Shown here: positions 36,552 through 45,457 of the stretch, piece by piece
Position numbering within the stretch: the first letter of the stretch is position 1
How the letters are laid out: each line of letters opens with the position of its first letter
From: Burkholderiales bacterium RIFCSPHIGHO2_12_FULL_63_20
GTDB lineage: Bacteria > Pseudomonadota > Gammaproteobacteria > Burkholderiales > Burkholderiaceae_C
DNA length: 64,000 bases
Assembly: GCA_001770775.1 (NCBI GenBank)
Contig: MESA01000007.1
Coordinates: forward strand, 239,087 to 303,086
Reading direction: 5' to 3'
The notes under the pieces: model-generated
What the model was told of the DNA's origin: nothing
Seen by the model: the letters and a program-made list of their open reading frames with translations, nothing else
Database searches by the model: none
Made by a program: the position numbers and the translations under genes

Positions 36552-37307
36552 TCAACCTTGATGCGGGTCAGTGACAGCGAACACCGCTGCCTGCACCCGC
36601 GACGTCAGGTTCAGCTTGCGCAGGATGTGCTGCACGTGGATCTTGACCGTGGTTTCGGCGATCTGCAGCGTGCGGGCGATTTCCTTGTTGCTGGCACCCC
36701 GCGCGATTTCACGCAGGATGTCATTCTCACGAGGGGACAGGCGCGACACCGGCACCACAGGCTCATCCTTGGGGCGGTCAGGCGCAGGATTGCCCTGAGC
36801 CCCCCCTTGCCCGAGCACGTCAGCAACCAATGCGGACGGCGCAGACTCCAGAATCGGCGAGGCATGGTTGACCACGTCACGGTAGGCTGCCATCAGCTTG
36901 CCCGTCATCTCGGGTGACAAGACCGACTCCCCCTGCCGGGCGCGCAACACGGCCTCCACGAGTTCATCACCCTCGACCGTCTTGAGCAGGTAACCCGCTG
37001 CGCCGCGCGCCAAGGCTTGGGCAAGGTCATTGGCGTCTTCGCTCACGGTGAGCATGACGATGCGTGCCTGGGGCACCGTGGCGCACAACTGGGGCAAAGC
37101 CTCCACGCCATGGACACCCGGCAGATGGTTGTCCAGCAAGATGACGTCGGGCTGATGCTGGGCACCCAGCTTGAGCGCCTCGCCGGCATCGCGTGCCTCG
37201 GCCACCACCTGGACACGCGGATCGCGCGAGAGCAAGGCAATCAGACCACGGCGGAACAGGTTGTGGTCGTCCACCACCATCAGGCGGACAGGCTGGGGAT
37301 CGGTCAT
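36552..37307 (-). CDS. narL: Nitrate/nitrite response regulator
   Basis: 251 residues. The receiver domain (about 7-125) has acidic VVDDH, phospho-acceptor Asp in VILLDNHLPG and Lys in LLKTVEG. A variable Pro/Ala-rich linker of about 45 residues (140-185), longer than in E. coli NarL, precedes a LuxR-type helix-turn-helix (SPRENDILREIARGASNKEIARTL, TVKIHVQHILRKLNL). The start overlaps the narX stop by four bases. It would bind TACYYMT heptamers and activate narK1-narGHJI with FNR. Its 3' end is the parent-like copy of the relict sequence found upstream of narK1. Confidence 0.95.
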   Translation of the reverse strand: MTDPQPVRLMVVDDHNLFRRGLIALLSRDPRVQVVAEARDAGEALKLGAQHQPDVILLDNHLPGVHGVEALPQLCATVPQARIVMLTVSEDANDLAQALARGAAGYLLKTVEGDELVEAVLRARQGESVLSPEMTGKLMAAYRDVVNHASPILESAPSALVADVLGQGGAQGNPAPDRPKDEPVVPVSRLSPRENDILREIARGASNKEIARTLQIAETTVKIHVQHILRKLNLTSRVQAAVFAVTDPHQG

Positions 37308-39352
37308 GATGTCAGGGCACCAGGTTGGGTGATGGGGCCGCCTGAACGGCTGGCCACCAGGTTGGGCAGGCGCAATTCGATCAGCGTGCCATTGGGCCCT
37401 GATTCGCAGCGCAGGTCGGCGCCAATACGCTGGGCCCGCTCACGCATGATGCTCAGGCCCACATGGGTGCTGTCGGGAGGACCGGCCTGGACGTCGAACC
37501 CGCGGCCATTGTCCCGCACACGCACACACCAGCTGGGCTGGGTCTGAACGTCGACCCACACCTGGGTGGCCTGGGCGTGCTTGCGGGTGTTGGACAGCGC
37601 TTCCTGAACGATGTGCAGCACCTGGATCTGGATGTCCGGCGGCAGCGGCAGGCCCTGCCCTTGCACCGACAACTGCGTGCGCAACCTTGACTGGTGCTCG
37701 AACTTCGACAGCGTTTCGCGCAAGGCCGGCTCAATGTCGTCCACATGGGTGCGCACCCGGAAGTGCAGCAGCAACTCTCTCACGTCGTTGTAGCTCTCGC
37801 GCACGCCCATGTCGAGCTCGTCCATGGTGGCGTGGATGGCCACCTGGTCCTGCCGACCCATGGCATCGCGCAGCAGCTGCATCTGGATCTTCAGGAAGGC
37901 CAGCGACTGGGCAATGGAGTCGTGCAGCTCCTGGGCCAGCAACTGCCGCTCGGAAAACACCGCAGCCTCGCGCCCCAGCGCGGCAGCCCGCAAACTTTCC
38001 ATGGCGCCGGCCAGGTGACTGGCCAAAGCCTCAAACAAGGCCTTTTCCTCTTCGCTCAAGGACGGCTGGCCACGGTAAAACAGCTCGACCTCGCCCAGCA
38101 CCCGCTGGTGCAAACCCAAGGGCACGGTGATCAGGGTGGCATATCCAGCCCGCTCGCAATGGTCATGAACACGCCGACCAGCCGTCTGACTGCTGAGGTT
38201 GCGTGAGGCATCCAGGATCGGGATCACGCGCACACTGGGCATGGTGCCCGACTCCACCTTGGCGCCGCACAGGCAGTCGCCCGAAAGCACACATTGCTCG
38301 TCCTCGGCCATGACGTGGGGCAGACAGTCGCTGCCCAGCAGCACATAGCGTTCATTGGCCACGTCCGACCAGCGGATGGCCACCGCGTCAGCCTGGGCAA
38401 TGCGACGCATATGCCGCGCAAAGCCGTGCGCCAGCTCTTCCAGCGTCTCGGCACTGGCCACAAAGGCCGCCACCTCGTAGAGGGCACTCAAACGCTGTTG
38501 CTTGGTTTCCAGGCTGGCGGTTTTCTCGCGCACCTTGGTTTCCAGATTGCCGTACAAGGACTCGAGGTTTTCGGCCATGCTGTTGAAACCTTCGGCCAGC
38601 GAGCCCATTTCGTCCCCGGTTTCGACGATGACCCGGGTGGCGAAGGCACCGTCTGCGATGTCATGCAAGGCCGATTTCAGACGGGAGACGGGTTCGAGGA
38701 TGAACACATACCCGGCGTACATGAGCGCCAGGGCGCTCAAGATGGCCAGCACCATCATGGCGAGCTGGAAGGTGCGCAGCAGCGTCGTCCAGCCCGACAG
38801 ATGCCGCTCGACGGCAGAGACGAACAGATCCACCTGCGCTACAAACCCATGTACGTGGGCATTCAAGGTGCCCGGGGCGGCTGCCCCGTCCGCAATGGCC
38901 AACGCCTGGGTGCGCAGAGTCTGCCAGTCCGTCACCAGGTGCTGAAATTGGGCCCGTGTTTCGTTATCCCAGGGCACGGCCAAGGGGCGCGAGGAATCAC
39001 CACGGCGCAACAAAGCCACACTGCGGTCAAAGGCGGTCAGTTGATCCGATACCTCGGTGGCCCATTGCGCAGGTGCGTTCACCGGCTTTTGCTGCAAGCT
39101 CAAGGCCAACTGGTAGCTGCGCATGCGCATGCGCCCGGCCTCGTTGACAGCTGCCGCGCCACCCTCGAGTTGCCAGGTCACCCACAGGGTCAGGCCAATG
39201 GAGGCCAGCGCCAGCACCAGGAACACGCCCCCGATCAGCATCAGCTTGGTGGCCAACGCCATGCCGTCCAGACGCGAACGTAAACGCCGATGCAGGCTCT
39301 CAGGCGGTGCATCGGCGTTGTCAGCGATCTGGTCTTTCAGGTAAATGGGCAA
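37304..39352 (-). CDS. narX: Nitrate/nitrite sensor histidine kinase
   Basis: 682 residues. Membrane helix 1 is at about 35-58, followed by the periplasmic sensor with P-box VNEAGRMRMRSYQL at 69-82, the nitrate-binding element of NarX proteins. Helix 2 lies at about 190-215, then HAMP, a GAF-like region with clustered cysteines (DCLPHVMAEDEQCVLSGDCLCG), the HPK7 H-box LHDSIAQSL with phospho-His, and the ATPase domain with DNGRGFD and GLSIMRERA. It phosphorylates NarL when nitrate is present. It lies 64 bases after moaA and overlaps narL, forming moaA-narX-narL. Confidence 0.95.
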   Translation of the reverse strand: MPIYLKDQIADNADAPPESLHRRLRSRLDGMALATKLMLIGGVFLVLALASIGLTLWVTWQLEGGAAAVNEAGRMRMRSYQLALSLQQKPVNAPAQWATEVSDQLTAFDRSVALLRRGDSSRPLAVPWDNETRAQFQHLVTDWQTLRTQALAIADGAAAPGTLNAHVHGFVAQVDLFVSAVERHLSGWTTLLRTFQLAMMVLAILSALALMYAGYVFILEPVSRLKSALHDIADGAFATRVIVETGDEMGSLAEGFNSMAENLESLYGNLETKVREKTASLETKQQRLSALYEVAAFVASAETLEELAHGFARHMRRIAQADAVAIRWSDVANERYVLLGSDCLPHVMAEDEQCVLSGDCLCGAKVESGTMPSVRVIPILDASRNLSSQTAGRRVHDHCERAGYATLITVPLGLHQRVLGEVELFYRGQPSLSEEEKALFEALASHLAGAMESLRAAALGREAAVFSERQLLAQELHDSIAQSLAFLKIQMQLLRDAMGRQDQVAIHATMDELDMGVRESYNDVRELLLHFRVRTHVDDIEPALRETLSKFEHQSRLRTQLSVQGQGLPLPPDIQIQVLHIVQEALSNTRKHAQATQVWVDVQTQPSWCVRVRDNGRGFDVQAGPPDSTHVGLSIMRERAQRIGADLRCESGPNGTLIELRLPNLVASRSGGPITQPGALTS

Positions 39353-39416
39353 AAGTAGACTCCGTCAGGGCACCGGCCCAGGGCACAGCTCAGAATGATG
39401 GGGCCGCTGCATGTGC

Positions 39417-40397
39417 TCAGCCTCCGGTCTGTGACATGAAACGCACAATCTGCTGCGGTCGCTCATTGAATTCATGCCGCTCCGGCTTGGCGAAGATGCC
39501 GGCATGGATGGCGGCCACCAGCTCGGCATCGCTGGCGCCCTCGCGCATCATGCGCCCCAGCGGCACCTGATCGTTCTGGCCCAGGCAGAGGTAGAGCGTG
39601 CCATCCACCCCAAGGCGCACCCGGTTGCAGGCTTCGCAAAAATGCTGCGACATGGGGGTGATCACCCCCAGGCTCATCTGGCGGTCGGGGGTGCACCAAT
39701 AGCGCGCAGGCCCGGCCCCCTGCCCCATGATCTCCGGCACCAAGCCATGCTGCGTGGCCAACTGCTCACCCAGCTTGCTGAGGTCCACACCCTGGGTGGC
39801 GCGGCCGGTGTCACCCACGGGCATGGGCTCGATCAGGCGCAGCACAAAACCCTGCTCAATGGCAAAGGCCACCATGCGCTGCACCTCGTCAAGGTTGACG
39901 TCGGCCTGCACCACCATGTTGAGCTTGATCGGATGGAACCCTGCCTCACGGGCGGCACGCAGACCGTCCAGGACATCGCTCAGGCAATCCCGCCCGGTGA
40001 TGCGGGCAAAGCAATCGGCGTCCAGCGAGTCGAGACTGATGTTGAGGCGACTGACTCCGGCCTCGCGCAAGCCTGCGGCGTGGCGGGCGAGCTGGGTGCC
40101 GTTGCTGGACACCGACAGATCGCGCAAACCGGGCAAGGCCGCAATCTGCCGGGCCAAGTCGGTGACACCGCGGCGCAACAGCGGCTCACCGCCCGTCAGC
40201 CGTACTTTGCTCACACCCAGGCCCACGAACAGGCCCACCAGGCGAGACATTTCCTCGTGGCGCAACCAATGCGCCGGCTCCTCAAAGCCTTTGAAGCCCT
40301 TGGGCAGGCAGTAGGTGCAACGCAGGTCACACCGGTCGGTAACCGATACCCGCAAGTAGTCGATACGGCGCTGGAATGAATCAATCAGACGGGTCAT
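39417..40397 (-). CDS. moaA: GTP 3',8-cyclase, radical SAM enzyme of molybdopterin synthesis
   Basis: 326 residues. The N-terminal radical SAM motif CDLRCTYC carries the first [4Fe-4S] cluster. LTGGEPLLR binds SAM. The C-terminal cluster motif CEACNRVRLGVDGTLYLC binds the second cluster and GTP. The chain ends in the required Gly-Gly. It converts GTP to 3',8-cyclo-7,8-dihydro-GTP, the first step toward the molybdenum cofactor that NarG needs. It is the first gene of moaA-narX-narL, so cofactor supply is tied to nitrate sensing. The 144-base gap from 40398 to 40541 is shared with the divergent hemerythrin gene and shows no convincing FNR box. Confidence 0.96.
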   Translation of the reverse strand: MTRLIDSFQRRIDYLRVSVTDRCDLRCTYCLPKGFKGFEEPAHWLRHEEMSRLVGLFVGLGVSKVRLTGGEPLLRRGVTDLARQIAALPGLRDLSVSSNGTQLARHAAGLREAGVSRLNISLDSLDADCFARITGRDCLSDVLDGLRAAREAGFHPIKLNMVVQADVNLDEVQRMVAFAIEQGFVLRLIEPMPVGDTGRATQGVDLSKLGEQLATQHGLVPEIMGQGAGPARYWCTPDRQMSLGVITPMSQHFCEACNRVRLGVDGTLYLCLGQNDQVPLGRMMREGASDAELVAAIHAGIFAKPERHEFNERPQQIVRFMSQTGG

Positions 40398-40541
40398 GGT
40401 GTGGGGGCTCGGTGGTCGCCCAGATGGACGGACGGCAGCTTGACAATCACTCTAGAGACTCCGCACCATTTTGCCTATCGATCGGAAGGACTAGTCCATT
40501 GTGGGCTTTGACCATGGGCCCGGACGTGCTATGAATACGGC

Positions 40542-41057
40542 ATGCGCCCACTGCTCCAGCCCGTGGCCCCCAGCATCGACGACCCGATCGAGTTGCTGCA
40601 GGCCTGTCATGACAAAGTTCGCCGCTTTGCCGGCCTGACGCTGCGCCTGCGCGCCCACCTCGCTGAGAGGGGCCCGGACGCCCAGGCCCAGGAAGCCGCG
40701 CGGTCGATTCTGCGTTACTTCGACATGGCCGCCCCGCTGCACCACGATGACGAAGACCATGACCTGTTCCCGGCGCTTCGCACTTTGGGCCAGCCCGAAC
40801 TCACGGCCCGCATCTGCGAGCTGGAAGCCCAACACGAAAGTCTGGGGCGGTTGTGGCAAGCCTTGCACCCCTGGTTGACCGCCACCGCCGAGGGTCAGAC
40901 CTGCACGCCGCCTGCCGAGGTGGATGAATTTGCCACGGCTTACCCCGCCCATGCCGCAAGCGAAGAGGCCCAGGTCTACCCCGCAGCCGCCCAGCTGAGC
41001 ACCGAGCAGCTGCGCCAGATCAGTGACGCGATGGTCCGCCGACGCACCCCCGCCTGA
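40542..41057 (+). CDS. Hemerythrin HHE-domain protein
   Basis: 171 residues. Candidate diiron ligands are His23 (ACHDKV), His67/His68 and Glu71 (PLHHDDEDHDLFP), His98 (EAQHESL), and His and Glu in YPAHAASEEAQVYP near the C terminus, matching a four-helix HHE fold. Such proteins bind O2 or NO, or help repair iron centres, as with YtfE/Dnr-linked members. It is divergent from moaA-narXL, which suggests a denitrification or NO context, but the substrate cannot be read from the sequence. Cytoplasmic; no signal peptide. Confidence 0.88.
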   Translation: MRPLLQPVAPSIDDPIELLQACHDKVRRFAGLTLRLRAHLAERGPDAQAQEAARSILRYFDMAAPLHHDDEDHDLFPALRTLGQPELTARICELEAQHESLGRLWQALHPWLTATAEGQTCTPPAEVDEFATAYPAHAASEEAQVYPAAAQLSTEQLRQISDAMVRRRTPA

Positions 41058-41124
41058 GGCAAGACGCCCGGAGCGTCGAAGATGCTGCGCGTTTACCGCA
41101 TGCAGAATCACAAGTCACAGAAAG

Positions 41125-41139
41125 TATGATGCGCACCAT
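41125..41139. promoter_or_regulatory. Dyad symmetry overlapping a possible -10 of the PaaX-like gene
   Basis: ATGATGCGCACCAT at 41126-41139 is an inverted repeat with one mismatched pair, and it overlaps TATGAT (41125-41130), a reasonable -10 hexamer. It lies about 33 bases before the regulator ATG. This is the usual place for an autoregulatory operator. No clear -35 was found. Confidence 0.3.
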
Positions 41140-41171
41140 CCCCTGTATGGGCGTTTTTGCACACTGTCTTC

Positions 41172-41963
41172 ATGTCTTCTCCCGCACCCAAATCCCTGAT
41201 CCTCAATCTGATGCGTGCCGCCGAAGGGCGACCCGTGACCGCGGCCGATGCGGTGACCTCGGCTGCGCTGTTCGGCATCCGCGAAAACAGCGTGCGCGTC
41301 ACGCTGGTGCGTCTGGCCGCGGCAGGAATGATTGAATCGGCGGGGCGCGGCACTTACAAGCTGGGTCCGCAGGCAGCTGACTTGGCGCAGGACCTGTCTG
41401 GCTGGCGCCACACCGAAGATCGCGTCACAGACTGGTCGGGCGCCTGGCTCATGGTGAGCACCGGCGCCCTGGGGCGCAGTGACCGTGTGGCCTTGCGCCG
41501 GCGCGATCGCGCCCTGGCCCTGCTGGGCTTCAAGGCCCTGGACAGCGGCTTGTATGTGCGGCCCGACAACCTCAAGGGGCACGCCAATGCCGCGCGAGAC
41601 CGACTGCGCCGCCTGGGACTGGAAAGCACAGCCCCGGTGTTCACCGCCACCGACCTGGACGCGGAGCTCGATGCCCGAGCGCGCACACTGTGGCAAAACG
41701 AAGCTCTCACCCAGGGCTACATCCAGACCCGCCAGAAGCTGGAGCAATGGCTGAGCCGCTGGCACGAGCTGGAGCTGGATGTCGCCGCGCGCGAGTGCTA
41801 TTTGCTGGGCAATGAATCCATCCGACAGCTGATTTTTGATCCGCTGCTGCCCGACCCCCTGGTCGACAGCCAGGTGCGCCATGACTTCACGCAAAGCGTG
41901 TTGGCCTTCGATCAGACGGGCCACGAGATCTGGCGCAAGCTGCTGCCGTCCATGAACCTGTGA
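41172..41963 (+). CDS. PaaX-like transcriptional regulator
   Basis: 263 residues from the ATG at 41172. The N-terminal winged-helix domain has SLILNLMRAAEGRPVTAADAVTSAALFGIRENSVRVTLVRLAAAGMIE, followed by GRGTYKLG. The central and C-terminal PaaX-type domains include WLMVSTGALGRSDRVALRRRDRALALLGFK and LLGNESIRQLIFDPLLPDPLVD. PaaX proteins repress phenylacetate genes and sense phenylacetyl-CoA, but no paa gene is in the window, so the regulated pathway is unknown. It stands alone, with a candidate operator at its own promoter. Confidence 0.85.
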   Translation: MSSPAPKSLILNLMRAAEGRPVTAADAVTSAALFGIRENSVRVTLVRLAAAGMIESAGRGTYKLGPQAADLAQDLSGWRHTEDRVTDWSGAWLMVSTGALGRSDRVALRRRDRALALLGFKALDSGLYVRPDNLKGHANAARDRLRRLGLESTAPVFTATDLDAELDARARTLWQNEALTQGYIQTRQKLEQWLSRWHELELDVAARECYLLGNESIRQLIFDPLLPDPLVDSQVRHDFTQSVLAFDQTGHEIWRKLLPSMNL

Positions 41964-41991
41964 GGGGTAGCCTCAAGGGCCACCCACTCTG

Positions 41992-42681
41992 TCAGGCCGA
42001 CATGATGACCGGACCGCCCTTGGCCAACGCACGTTGATAGGCCGGACGCGCTTCCATCTTCCGAACATAAGCGGCAATGGCGGGGCAGCTTGCAGCCTGC
42101 TCACCGCGTGACATCAGGGCTGACACCGCGAAGCTCATCTGCACATCGGCCAAGGTCAGACGCTCGCCGGCGAACCACGCGTGCTGGGACAGGTGAGACT
42201 CGATGAAAGCCGTGGCGCCCGCCACATTGGGGTCGATCAAACGCTGCTGCACCTGTTTGCACAGGGCGCGCGCAATCGGCCGTACAAAGAACGGCATCGG
42301 CTGCTTCGGAATGGTCATGAACACCAACTTCATCACCAGCCAGTTCATCAGTGAACCCTCGGCAAAATGCATCCAGTAGCGACATTGAAGGTGCTCGGGC
42401 GTGCCGGGTTGCGTGGGCACAGGGCCATCCGCCTGCGCCAACTGCTGGCCGTAGCGCTCCATCAGGTATTCCAGAATCGCTCCCGATTCAGCGACGACCA
42501 GGTCGCCATCGGTGATGACGGGCGACTTGCCCATCGGGTGAATCTGCTTGAGGGCAGCCGGTGCCAGACGGGTCTTGGGGTCGCGCTGGTAAACCTTGAG
42601 CTCATACGGCAAGCCGAGTTCTTCCAACAGCCACAGCACCCGCTGTGAACGAGACGTTTCGAGGTGGTGTACGGTGATCAT
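41992..42681 (-). CDS. Glutathione S-transferase family protein
   Basis: 229 residues from MITVHHLETSRSQRV at 42681; four extra residues are possible. The N-terminal thioredoxin-like domain has the cis-Pro region NPKTRLAPAA...HPMGKSPVITDGDLVVAESGAILEYL, with the glutathione-binding E-S pair. The C-terminal helical domain contains HAWFAGERLTLADVQMSFAV. The likely catalytic residue is Ser10 of the ETSRSQR motif, as in beta-like and related bacterial GSTs. It could conjugate or reduce electrophiles. Divergent from the stress protein gene with about 100 bases between. Confidence 0.88.
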   Translation of the reverse strand: MITVHHLETSRSQRVLWLLEELGLPYELKVYQRDPKTRLAPAALKQIHPMGKSPVITDGDLVVAESGAILEYLMERYGQQLAQADGPVPTQPGTPEHLQCRYWMHFAEGSLMNWLVMKLVFMTIPKQPMPFFVRPIARALCKQVQQRLIDPNVAGATAFIESHLSQHAWFAGERLTLADVQMSFAVSALMSRGEQAASCPAIAAYVRKMEARPAYQRALAKGGPVIMSA

Positions 42682-42782
42682 GCTGCGCAGCATAGCCAGC
42701 CCGAATTCATGACGGAAACGAAGGGCTTTTGCCCCCTGCTGTCACATCCCCAATTCCATATCGCACACCTACAATCCCTGAC

Positions 42783-43661
42783 ATGTTCCAGCCTACGCTC
42801 ACGATGAACACCGTCCTGGCCTGCGTCGATGCGCACGGCCACCCCTCGGCCGTGTGTGACGGAGCCACCTGGGCAGCCCGACATCTGCATGCCCCCTTGA
42901 ACTTCCTGCAGGTGATCGATGAGAGCGAAGCTCACACCGGAGAGACGCGCTTCAGCGACCTGACCGGCTACGACCCTGGCACGACCCGCACCCAGGCACT
43001 GGACGCCATGCCGGGCAGCCACATCATTGGCGGTCAATCGCACAGCCAGCAATTACTCGAAGGTGTGCGTGCACGTGCCCTGCACCTGGGGCACACCATG
43101 GTCGAACTCAGCCTGCGCCAGGGCAAACTCACCGATGCCTTGCTGGACCTGAGTGATGAAACCCGACTGCTCGTGATGGGCCTGCACTCTCATCACCTAG
43201 ACAGCCCGTGGCGCCAAGACGCTCACCATTTGGAACAGGCCCTGCACGCCGTGCAACAACCGCTGCTGGTGGTCACGCGCTCCCACTTCACGCCTCCGTC
43301 CGCCTTCGCGCTGGCGTATCACGGTGGGCCGGAGTCGCTGCAACTGGTCGACGCGGTGGCGAAATGTGAGTTGCTGCACGGCCTGCCCTGTCATCTGGTT
43401 CATGCGGGTGCACGCAACGCCGACATCCAGGCCGAAATGACGCAGGCCGCTCAGCGCCTGGCGGACGCGGGCGTCAGCACCCACATCGTGATCGAATCCG
43501 GTGATGTGGAGCAGGTGATGGCCCGTCACCTGACCATCCAGCAACTGCCTTTGCTGGTCATGAGCGCCTTCACCCACACCGGATGGCGCCAGAAGCTGCT
43601 GGGCACCACCACCTCGACCCTGCTGAGACGCACCCCGACGAGCGTGCTGGTGCTGCGCTGA
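42783..43661 (+). CDS. Tandem universal stress protein
   Basis: 292 residues from the ATG at 42783; the ATG at 42804 (MNTVLACVD) is an equally reasonable start. It has two UspA-like halves. The first begins VLACVDAHGHPSAVCDGATWAARHL and ends LLVMGLHSHH...PLLVVTR; the second begins FALAYHGGPESLQLVDAVA and ends LLVMSAFTHTGWRQKLLGTTTSTLLRRTPTSVLVLR. The second half has a G-x9-G-like ATP-binding end; the first is more degenerate. Tandem USPs are common in Comamonadaceae and are often induced by stress or anoxia. No FNR site was found in the upstream gap. Confidence 0.88.
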   Translation: MFQPTLTMNTVLACVDAHGHPSAVCDGATWAARHLHAPLNFLQVIDESEAHTGETRFSDLTGYDPGTTRTQALDAMPGSHIIGGQSHSQQLLEGVRARALHLGHTMVELSLRQGKLTDALLDLSDETRLLVMGLHSHHLDSPWRQDAHHLEQALHAVQQPLLVVTRSHFTPPSAFALAYHGGPESLQLVDAVAKCELLHGLPCHLVHAGARNADIQAEMTQAAQRLADAGVSTHIVIESGDVEQVMARHLTIQQLPLLVMSAFTHTGWRQKLLGTTTSTLLRRTPTSVLVLR

Positions 43662-43752
43662 CCTTTGCTCACAAAGGACATGGCCTGTCAGGTTGACGCG
43701 CCCGGTTCATCGCAGTACAACAGGCCATCCGCCACGCACAGGAGGTGCCGAG

Positions 43753-44025
43753 ATGGACTCAGCCGTTCACACCCTCAGTGAGCTGTTTCGCCAGTTGGGA
43801 CTGCCCGACACGCGGGCCGATGTGTCGCGTTTCATTGCGGTGCATCGACCCTTGCCACCCGAGGTGCCCCTGGCCGAGGCGCCATTCTGGCGACCCGAAC
43901 AAGCTCGCTTCCTGAGTGAGGAGTTGCAGGACGACTCAGACTGGGCCGAGTTGATTGACACCCTCGACGCCAGCCTGCGCCACCCAGGGCCCCACCCCGG
44001 CTCGCCGCTCCCTCACTCGCCCTGA
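43753..44025 (+). CDS. DUF2789 family protein
   Basis: 90 residues from the ATG at 43753, with GGAGGTG six bases upstream. The DUF2789 pattern is complete: HTLSELFRQLGLPDT, FIAVHRPLPPEVPLAEAPFWRPEQARFL and a C-terminal acidic helix with DDSDWAELIDTLDASL. This is a small soluble helical protein with no known function. The Pro/His-rich last dozen residues overlap the end of the convergent outer-membrane factor gene by 13 bases. Confidence 0.9.
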   Translation: MDSAVHTLSELFRQLGLPDTRADVSRFIAVHRPLPPEVPLAEAPFWRPEQARFLSEELQDDSDWAELIDTLDASLRHPGPHPGSPLPHSP

Positions 44026-45446
44026 CCTGACTCTGACTGGAGTCCGCCACCCAGTGACTGGTACAGGGTGGCCAGCGCATTGAGGCGGTTCAAGCGGTTT
44101 TGCGCCAGACTGTTTTCAGCTTGGCGGCGGGTTTCCTGAGCATCCAGCCAGGTCTTGAGCGCCGTGGCGCCGGCCCGATAGCGGGCTTCGGCCAAACGCT
44201 CTGCTTTCTGGGCGGCCTTGAGGGCCTCGTCCAGGCGTGCGCCCTGATCTTCGTATTGCACCCGTGCCGACAAGGCGTTTTCCACGTCGGCCAGGGCCTC
44301 GTACCAACTCTGCCGATACCCGCGCACCGCGACCTCATGGTCGGCCTCGGAGATGGCCACGCTGCGTGCCATGTCACGCCACTGCACAAAGGGCAGCAAG
44401 AGGCCAGCGCCCAAGGTGCCGATCGGGTCACGCAACACATCGGACAAGGCCGAACTGCTGCCGCCCACGCTGCCCGTGAGGGTCAACGACGGATAAAAGC
44501 TCGCGCGGGTGGCATCGACGGACGCCAGGCTCTTGCGCAGACGCAATTCGGTCGCACGCAGATCGGGGCGCCGGGTCAGCAAAGACGCCGGCAAGCCCGC
44601 CGCCACGGCCGGCAAGGCCCCCTCGGGCAGTCGCACGGCCTCGTTCAGGGCCACGCCGGGCGGGCCATCGAACAAGATCGCCAAGGCATTGCGGGCCTGC
44701 ACACGCTGCTGAAGCCATTGTGTGTGCGCTGCCTCCTGGCTGGCCAGGGCCTGAGTGGCCTGCGCCACCTCAAGCCCGGACACGCTGCCCACGCTGTACT
44801 GACCTTGCACCAGCTTGAGCGTCTGGCGCGCATTGGCCATGCTTTGCTCGCTGGCCGCCACCCGCTGGTTCAGGTAGCCCACCTGCCAGTACTGGCTCGC
44901 CACCGTGCCCACCAGGGCCATCGCTGCGGCCTGCCGGTCTTGCTCGGTGGCCTGGGCTTCCCAATCGGCGGCGTCGCGCAAGGAGCCGAGGCGGTTCCAC
45001 AAATCCACCTCCCAGCTGGCACTCGCGCTGAGAGAGTGGCTGCGCGTGGTGGTGCCGCCATCAATCGCCTGCGAGGCATTGGAGCCACCACGCACGCTGA
45101 CGCTGGGCAGCCGATCACTGGCCGCCTGGCCAGCCGCCAACCGCGCCCGCCGCACCTTGATCGCCGCCTGGGCCAGGTTGTTGTTGCGCGCCAGGGCCTC
45201 CTCGATCAACTGCGTCAGTACCGGGTCCTGCAAGGTGGGCCACCAGGGGCTGAGTGCCAAAGGTGCGGCTTGCTCACCACCACCCTGCCCTTGCTGCCAG
45301 GCGCCGGGAACCTGCACCGTGGGCTGTTGGTAGGCGCTGGGAGTGGCGCAGCCGCTCAAGGCCAGCGCAGCCGCCAGGGCCAACCACGCCGGCGTCCAGG
45401 GACGCGTGTCGCCGTGCCGACTTGCATTCTTCTGATTTGCTTTCAT
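44013..45446 (-). CDS. NodT-family outer-membrane efflux lipoprotein of the MacAB system
   Basis: 477 residues from the ATG at 45446, chosen because AAGGTG lies five bases before it; a GTG at 45461 overlapping the macB stop is possible. The signal peptide ends in the lipobox LSGC (about residues 30-33). The two efflux repeats show LQDPVLTQLIEEALARNNNLAQAAIKVRRARL and LLTRRPDLRATELRLRKSLASVDATRASFYPSL. It would be the outer-membrane duct for the MacA-MacB pump encoded just upstream. This gene pair arrangement explains why a separate TolC is not needed. Confidence 0.9.
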   Translation of the reverse strand: MKANQKNASRHGDTRPWTPAWLALAAALALSGCATPSAYQQPTVQVPGAWQQGQGGGEQAAPLALSPWWPTLQDPVLTQLIEEALARNNNLAQAAIKVRRARLAAGQAASDRLPSVSVRGGSNASQAIDGGTTTRSHSLSASASWEVDLWNRLGSLRDAADWEAQATEQDRQAAAMALVGTVASQYWQVGYLNQRVAASEQSMANARQTLKLVQGQYSVGSVSGLEVAQATQALASQEAAHTQWLQQRVQARNALAILFDGPPGVALNEAVRLPEGALPAVAAGLPASLLTRRPDLRATELRLRKSLASVDATRASFYPSLTLTGSVGGSSSALSDVLRDPIGTLGAGLLLPFVQWRDMARSVAISEADHEVAVRGYRQSWYEALADVENALSARVQYEDQGARLDEALKAAQKAERLAEARYRAGATALKTWLDAQETRRQAENSLAQNRLNRLNALATLYQSLGGGLQSESGQGE

Positions 45447-45457
45447 GCTCACCTTCT

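Noticed and set aside
41063..41077. Small hairpin GACGC...GCGTC after the hemerythrin gene
   Set aside because: A five-base stem without T run is too weak to call a terminator.
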